Both the position numbers and the translations under genes were made by a program. A DNA stretch of 9,564 bases. Source: Desulfobacter curvatus DSM 3379. Lineage in GTDB: Bacteria; Desulfobacterota; Desulfobacteria; Desulfobacterales; Desulfobacteraceae. Below, in pieces: positions 5,856 through 9,564 of this stretch. How positions within the stretch are numbered: position 1 is the first letter of the stretch; every line of letters begins with the position of its first letter. The stretch covers positions 1-9,564 of the forward strand of contig NZ_KB892916.1 in the NCBI RefSeq assembly GCF_000373985.1, written 5' to 3'. Below the pieces are notes generated by a model. It was not told the origin of the DNA. It saw only the letters and a program-made list of their open reading frames with translations, and ran no database searches.

Positions 5856-6472
5856 GAAACTCTCCTGTTGCGGATAAAGGGTTTAAGATACATGGCCGTG
5901 GAGGCGATGCGGTGCTTGAGGTTTGAGGCCCGCCGGTTCAGCCACCCGCTCATGTAAAGTCCGGGGATGGAGATCATAAGCCCTGTCTGGGTAGTCACCA
6001 GGGCCACGGAGATCCCCGAGGCCATGGCCCGGACATTGCCCGTGCCGAATACGGTGATCACATCAAAGGTCTCCATCATCCCCACCACCGTACCCAAAAG
6101 CCCCATAAGCGGTGCCACAGCGGACAGTACCCCAATCAAAGCCAGGTGCCGGTCCAAAGAGGCGGTCAAATTCATAACCGTTTCATCAAGAATCCGCTCG
6201 TCCAGCCCGGGATCAGACACGGGACTGCGCCGGGATAGAAACGCCCTCACCAAAAAGGCATTGGCACCCTTATACCGCTTATCCGGGCACAGGTTTTCCC
6301 GGACCAGTTCTCCGGCCATGGCCCTGGGCATATTTTTCACATAGAGCCGATGTAGAAAAAACAAACGGTTAAAGATCAATACCCACATCACAAGGGAGAC
6401 GCACAAAATGGGCACCATTACCACCCCGCCGGAACGGATATAAACAATCATCTGGTAGAGAAGTTCGTTCAT
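5849..6472 (-). CDS. exbB: ExbB proton channel subunit (short form)
   Basis: This 207-aa MotA/TolQ/ExbB protein has three membrane segments: about 15-40, 110-133 (LIGVLSAVAPLMGLLGTVVG) and 152-175 (GISVALVTTQTGLMISIPGL). The GLLGTVVGMMETF motif and the ALVTT motif are the family signature lining the proton path. It overlaps the upstream gene by ATGA and has AAGGAAGG 6 nt before its start. In Vibrio TonB2 systems the matching gene is exbB2, which forms the channel with ExbD2. The larger paralogue upstream is a separate component, not a duplicate of recent origin, because the two share only the channel motifs. Confidence 0.93.
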   Translation of the reverse strand: MNELLYQMIVYIRSGGVVMVPILCVSLVMWVLIFNRLFFLHRLYVKNMPRAMAGELVRENLCPDKRYKGANAFLVRAFLSRRSPVSDPGLDERILDETVMNLTASLDRHLALIGVLSAVAPLMGLLGTVVGMMETFDVITVFGTGNVRAMASGISVALVTTQTGLMISIPGLYMSGWLNRRASNLKHRIASTAMYLKPFIRNRRVSC

Positions 6473-7962
6473 CGGGAACCTTCCTTAATCCCGTTCCTTG
6501 CCTTGAACACCAGGTTGACAAAGGCCACGGATTTTTCCTCCATGGTGCTGATCTGGGTCTCCACACGCCGGGCCAAAAGCGTGTGGGACAGCATAATGGG
6601 AATGGCCACGGTCAATCCGAGCATGGTGGTGACCAGCGCCTCGGAAATACCGCCGGACATCATTCTTGGGTCTCCGGCCCCGTAATAGGTGATCACATGA
6701 AAGGTGTTAATCATGCCGGTCACCGTTCCCAGAAGTCCCATGAGCGGCGCAATGGCGGCCAGCATGCCCAGGGTGGATAAAAACCGTTCAATGGAAGGAA
6801 TTTCCGCCAGGATCGCTTCCTGGAGCACATTTTCCATATCGGTGCGGCTCTGCTCCCGGGCGGACAGAGCTTTAAGCAGAACCCGGGGAATAAATGCGTT
6901 CCTGTTGGCCAGTATCAGATCCCGGCAAGCCTGAAAGTTTGCAGATTCAAGTAAAGGCGTAAGTTTCGCCATAAAAGGCTCAATACGGATCTGATGCCGA
7001 AAAAAGAAAACCAACCGCTCAAACAAAATCAGAACGGCAAGGCCCAGCAGAAACAGGATGGGCCAGACAAGGGGGCCGCCCTTGGGCACCTGATCCATCA
7101 GGTTCAGCTCATGGGTAAACCGCCGGAGGGCACCGCCTTTGGAGATATCCACAGGCACACAGTCGATTTGCCCTGCAATATACCCATCAATCTGATCCGC
7201 AAGTTTCGTTGCGGGCAGCTTGGACAGGGCAAAAAACCGGCTGCTTTGATCCGAATAGAGCAGAAAGCCGATTTCCGATTCTCGGCCTGCATCATCATTG
7301 AGTACATAAAAGGACGTGAAATTGCCGACACTTAAAATTTGAGCGGTCCTATCTTTGCCCTGGCGGTCCACCACCATGCCCTGACGCAGGGAGACTTCGC
7401 CCGAAGCCAGGATTTCGTTGAACAGGGTATCTGACATCCGGCGGATATCGTCCATGGACCAGAACCCCTTCTGGTTGATCAGGGGGTTAAGAAAACTGTT
7501 CCGGTCTTTGCCAAAGGCGCTTTGAGGGCTTTGAATCAAAAGACTGTTAAGATCTTTGGCGGAGGTTTTAACAAAGCCTGCCAGCTCCTTGTTCACCATT
7601 CTGGATTCTTCAAGACTGCTCTGCAATTTTGTCTGTTCGTCAGCCAGAATATCAATCTTCCCCTTAAGCGCATCATTGGCAATATGAAGACGGCTGTTTT
7701 GGGCTTTTAATGTTGCAATGGCCGAGATTAGGGCGTCTTTGTCCTTTTTTATGGCTAACGCATTATCCTGGGCCTCGGCCTTGGCTGCCGCCAGTTCTTT
7801 TGCCGCTTTGGCAGCCATGTCCCGGCGTTTTTGTTCAAGAACCGCATAGGATTTGCGTATATCCCCGGCCAGAGTTGTTGCGGCCGGGACGAAGCTGATA
7901 ACAGTCGCGGTCAGGATCAGAAAGGTTAACAAAGGAATTGACAGGTATTTTATCGGCATCAT
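6469..7962 (-). CDS. ttpC: TtpC-like large ExbB-family protein
   Basis: This 497-aa protein joins a long periplasmic N-terminal part to a MotA/TolQ/ExbB channel domain. A signal peptide or anchor (about 8-30) is followed by a coiled coil rich in Ala/Lys/Glu (about 40-145), a globular region (about 150-285) and three membrane helices (297-321, 395-417, 440-463). The channel motifs APLMGLLGTVTGMINTFHVI and SEALVTTMLGLTVAIP are intact. In Vibrio, TtpC is an extra component required for TonB2 function but not for TonB1; this gene has the same architecture and position, so I transfer the name with moderate certainty. The start overlaps the DUF3450 stop (ATGA), and AAAGGAGG lies 8 nt upstream; a second ATG follows at once. 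Confidence 0.85.
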   Translation of the reverse strand: MMPIKYLSIPLLTFLILTATVISFVPAATTLAGDIRKSYAVLEQKRRDMAAKAAKELAAAKAEAQDNALAIKKDKDALISAIATLKAQNSRLHIANDALKGKIDILADEQTKLQSSLEESRMVNKELAGFVKTSAKDLNSLLIQSPQSAFGKDRNSFLNPLINQKGFWSMDDIRRMSDTLFNEILASGEVSLRQGMVVDRQGKDRTAQILSVGNFTSFYVLNDDAGRESEIGFLLYSDQSSRFFALSKLPATKLADQIDGYIAGQIDCVPVDISKGGALRRFTHELNLMDQVPKGGPLVWPILFLLGLAVLILFERLVFFFRHQIRIEPFMAKLTPLLESANFQACRDLILANRNAFIPRVLLKALSAREQSRTDMENVLQEAILAEIPSIERFLSTLGMLAAIAPLMGLLGTVTGMINTFHVITYYGAGDPRMMSGGISEALVTTMLGLTVAIPIMLSHTLLARRVETQISTMEEKSVAFVNLVFKARNGIKEGSR

Positions 7963-8789
7963 TTCTGATCCCTCCTTTCCGGGGCAATGGCCCCTAAAGG
8001 CAAGGCGACCACCTCCATGGGACGGTGTTTGGCCGCCATCTCCACCACCGCCTCAATATCCGGCACACGGCTTTTATCCAAGGGGTGCCACTGATTTTTT
8101 GCCATGTCAAAAATCCCTGCGCTTTCCCGGTCCAGGGTCAGAAAGAACAATGCCACCCGGCCCATACGAAAAATGTCTGCAAGGACTTGTGTACCGTCCA
8201 CAACGATTTTTTCCCGGTACACCTCTACGGTGTTACCGTATTCAGCTTCTACAAACAGGGCTTCCATCATTTTTCTGTATTTTTCAGCAATGGTGATTTC
8301 CGGATCATCCAGGATCACCGCCAACCGCGCCAGCCGATCATTGCGTTCCCGGGATAGAAACGGGGCATCGGCTTCCACAAGAGAGGTCAGGCGGTCAAGG
8401 AGCGCTTTTAAAAACGGCGCCAGTTCCGTTCTGATCCGCCGGCACTCCTCTTTTTCCCGGGTAAGGTTCTGATTTATTCTTTCCAGATCCCCTGCCCTTT
8501 GGGTCAGATTCTTGTTGGCAAAGGCAAGCTGTTCGTTTTCCGTTTTTAAGCGGTCATATTCCTCTGCAAGCTTCTGGCGCTGGGCATCCCATTTTTCCCG
8601 GGACCTTTGGGTGGCCTGGCGGGTATCCACGGCCGTGTCAACGGGGGTTTCAATATCCTTTGACACAGATACCCGGGCGTGCAGCGAAGATGTCATCCAT
8701 ACCGCAAGCATGAGCAGGCATGCCATGAAGACAACGGCCATTCTTGATCCGGCATGATCCCTTGCGCCCGGATTTTTTTCACTTCCCAT
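7959..8789 (-). CDS. DUF3450-family periplasmic coiled-coil protein
   Basis: This 276-aa protein is the first gene of the operon. An N-terminal hydrophobic segment (about 17-37, ending SLHA) looks like a signal peptide after an unusually long 16-residue charged leader. A coiled coil spans about 57-118 (KLAEEYDRLKTENEQLAFAN and onward). The C-terminal half carries the recognisable DUF3450 pattern: AEKYRKMMEALFVEAEYGNT, VDGTQVLADIFRMGRVALFF and a closing acidic/Trp stretch (KNQWHPLDKS). DUF3450 genes commonly sit next to TtpC-like genes in TonB2 clusters; the biochemical role is unknown, and a structural part of the envelope-spanning complex is plausible. The start has AAAGG and GGAG upstream; no other start fits better. 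Confidence 0.85.
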   Translation of the reverse strand: MGSEKNPGARDHAGSRMAVVFMACLLMLAVWMTSSLHARVSVSKDIETPVDTAVDTRQATQRSREKWDAQRQKLAEEYDRLKTENEQLAFANKNLTQRAGDLERINQNLTREKEECRRIRTELAPFLKALLDRLTSLVEADAPFLSRERNDRLARLAVILDDPEITIAEKYRKMMEALFVEAEYGNTVEVYREKIVVDGTQVLADIFRMGRVALFFLTLDRESAGIFDMAKNQWHPLDKSRVPDIEAVVEMAAKHRPMEVVALPLGAIAPERRDQK

Positions 8790-8981
8790 TATCCTTTATC
8801 TCCTTTTCCTTTGGTTCGTAACTAAAATGATGTGCCGTTTGACTGGTTGTTAATTCCTAAAAAGGCATGATGGCAAAAAGTATGCCGGAAAAAGGGAGAT
8901 ATTATTTTTTATGAAATTTCAGATAGATACAAATTGAACCTGACCGGAATGATTCTGCTTGCATAAATAAAATGCACTGAT

Positions 8982-9009
8982 ACGTACAATCAACCTTAAA
9001 AAACGTACA
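8982..9009. promoter_or_regulatory. Direct repeat ACGTACA, 21-bp period
   Basis: ACGTACA occurs at 8982-8988 and again at 9003-9009, each followed by an AT pair. The 21-bp period is two helical turns, so a dimeric regulator could contact both on one DNA face. No known regulator is assigned. Confidence 0.35.
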
Positions 9010-9063
9010 TTATCCTCTATTCTTTTTATATTCCCCTGGAGCTGTATTCAATGTAATGCCTTT

Positions 9064-9079
9064 ATATTTATATAAATAT
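9064..9079. promoter_or_regulatory. Perfect 16-bp AT palindrome
   Basis: ATATTTATATAAATAT reads the same on both strands. It lies about 90 bp upstream of the binding-protein start. It could be an operator or only a melting-prone AT tract; pure AT palindromes also arise by chance in such DNA. Confidence 0.3.
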
Positions 9080-9167
9080 CTCCGAAACAAATATCTTCCA
9101 CGGATTGGGTATGCGAATTGCAGATTTTCGGTGTTCAAAAAATTGCTGTCAATCCAAAGGAGCCGTT

Positions 9168-9329
9168 ATGTTCAGAACTCTCATCCTCTCACTTATGCTT
9201 TGGGCTGCAAGCGCTTTGGCTGCAGCACAAGGCAGCCCTGCCCCCAGGCAGGTGACGGACCTGGCAGGGAATGTTGTCACCATCCCCCGGGAGATAAACC
9301 GCATCGCCTGCATGGATGTCCTGTGCTAC
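9168..9329 (+). pseudogene. ABC substrate-binding protein, metal-chelate/B12 type, cut short
   Basis: ATG 9168 has AAAGGAG 5 nt upstream. The product has a signal peptide (MFRTLILSLMLWAASALAAA) and then the start of a periplasmic binding-protein domain of the type that carries ferric siderophores, haem or cobalamin: VTDLAGNVVTIPREINRIAC then MDVLCY. Family members run about 300-380 residues and would continue here into the first lobe. Instead, after Tyr54 the frame goes on for 34 unrelated, basic residues (through KLFCRKIIIDTLQVF) to TGA 9432-9434. I infer that a mobile element landed near 9330 and removed or displaced the rest. The divergent TonB operon suggests a shared uptake role. Any peptide still made would not be functional. 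Confidence 0.7.
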
Positions 9330-9435
9330 AGCGCTGACGCATCAAAATTTATTATCAATGATATCAGGGGGGCGGAGCGACATCTAAAATTATTTTGTCG
9401 CAAAATTATAATAGACACTCTGCAGGTCTTTTGAT

Positions 9436-9485
9436 AATGTAACGTGGATGTGTGTGAGTTCACCCACCAATCGAAACGTTACATT
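9436..9485. repeat. Inverted repeat before the transposase
   Basis: AATGTAACG (9436-9444) and CGTTACATT (9477-9485) are perfect 9-bp inverted repeats. Between them GTGTGTGA and TCACCCAC pair at 7 of 8 positions, so the whole 50 bp can form a long hairpin ending just before the transposase ribosome binding site. It may block read-through translation from outside promoters, as hairpins do in some insertion sequences, or be a transposase binding site. Confidence 0.6.
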
Positions 9486-9500
9486 TGAGGAGAAAACGCT

Positions 9501-9564
9501 GTGATAAGCCAGTGTGGTCGGCAGATTAAAAACGCAGAACTTGAACAGATTCGCGAGACGGTAA
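9501..9564 (+). CDS. Transposase, N-terminus only
   Basis: GTG 9501 has GAGGAG at 9487-9492 with 8-nt spacing. The frame is open to the window edge and begins MISQCGRQIKNAELEQIRET. This opening recalls transposases with an N-terminal DUF4338 (DruA-like) domain, whose first lines read similarly, but only 21 residues are visible and I rely on memory of the family. The preceding hairpin and the interrupted gene upstream support a mobile-element gene. A DruA-like defence gene without a transposase part is the main alternative. Confidence 0.5.
   Translation, partial: MISQCGRQIKNAELEQIRETV

Larger units (their letters stand above)
8790..9167. promoter_or_regulatory. Divergent intergenic control region
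   Basis: This 378-bp AT-rich gap separates the minus-strand TonB operon from the plus-strand binding-protein gene, so it should hold both promoters. I see no gene in it. Visible structure: a 21-bp-phased direct repeat, a 16-bp palindrome, and TGCAT/ATGCA arms around 8960-8976. I looked for a canonical Fur box and found no convincing one on either strand. No -35/-10 pair with correct spacing stands out, so individual promoters are not assigned. Confidence 0.5.
9330..9564 (+). mobile_element. Left part of an insertion element
   Basis: Between the break in the binding-protein gene and the transposase start lies about 170 bp of AT-rich leader with a hairpin, as at the end of an insertion sequence. 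The exact left terminus is not fixed; it lies between about 9330 and 9350. The right end and the target duplication are beyond the window, so the family cannot be settled from the termini. Confidence 0.5.

Noticed and set aside
7853..8472. Plus-strand ORFs up to 147 codons opposite the DUF3450 and TtpC-like genes
   Set aside because: Pro/Arg-rich translations without ribosome binding sites, antisense to strongly supported genes.
8790..9167. Fur box in the divergent spacer
   Set aside because: AT-rich stretches give partial matches only; none has the GATAAT-type inverted arrangement.
1..9564. CRISPR array, tRNA or rRNA genes
   Set aside because: No regularly spaced short repeats, and no cloverleaf or rRNA-like segment was recognised on either strand.

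Overview
The window looks like an accessory stretch of a Desulfobacterota genome, probably near the Desulfobacteraceae. This is an inference from protein flavour, the moderately GC-rich minus-strand operon and the AT-rich spacers; no rRNA or other marker gene is present.

Layout: (1) Positions 1-1011, plus strand: a small unrecognised ORF whose stop codon sits in an attC-like site (296-356), then a Phd/YefM - RelE/ParE toxin-antitoxin pair. This resembles integron gene cassettes. (2) Positions 1007-1732 and 3077-3803: a direct repeat of about 726 bp and roughly 98% identity. Each copy holds the 3' third of a TPR gene plus about 230 bp of structured non-coding DNA with a second attC-like core. 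The left copy is a decayed, frameshifted TPR fragment; the right copy is the end of the intact gene. (3) Positions 1733-3076, between the repeats: a 5'-truncated gene remnant and a secreted protein of unknown function (minus strand, probably starting at TTG 2960). (4) Positions 3313-8789, minus strand: a tightly coupled six-gene operon in the order DUF3450 protein - TtpC-like ExbB - ExbB - ExbD - TonB - TPR protein. (5) Positions 8790-9167: a divergent, AT-rich control region with a 21-bp-phased direct repeat and a 16-bp palindrome. (6) Positions 9168-9329, plus strand: the first ~54 codons of a metal-chelate/cobalamin-type ABC substrate-binding protein, cut off by a mobile element whose transposase begins at 9501 and leaves the window.

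How the genes fit together: the operon has the gene order of the Vibrio TonB2 system. ExbB/ExbD and the TtpC-like protein use the proton gradient to energise TonB, which drives outer-membrane receptors. The periplasmic coiled-coil DUF3450 protein and the TPR protein are accessory parts. The divergent binding-protein gene suggests import of a chelated metal or corrinoid, but that gene is broken here and no receptor lies in the window.

The most interesting structure is the repeat - foreign segment - repeat arrangement beside cassette-like DNA at the operon's downstream end. A plain tandem duplication does not explain it, because the DNA between the copies is unrelated to the TPR gene. Integration of a circular molecule by recombination through shared TPR sequence fits better. 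I found no clear new defence or CRISPR system.
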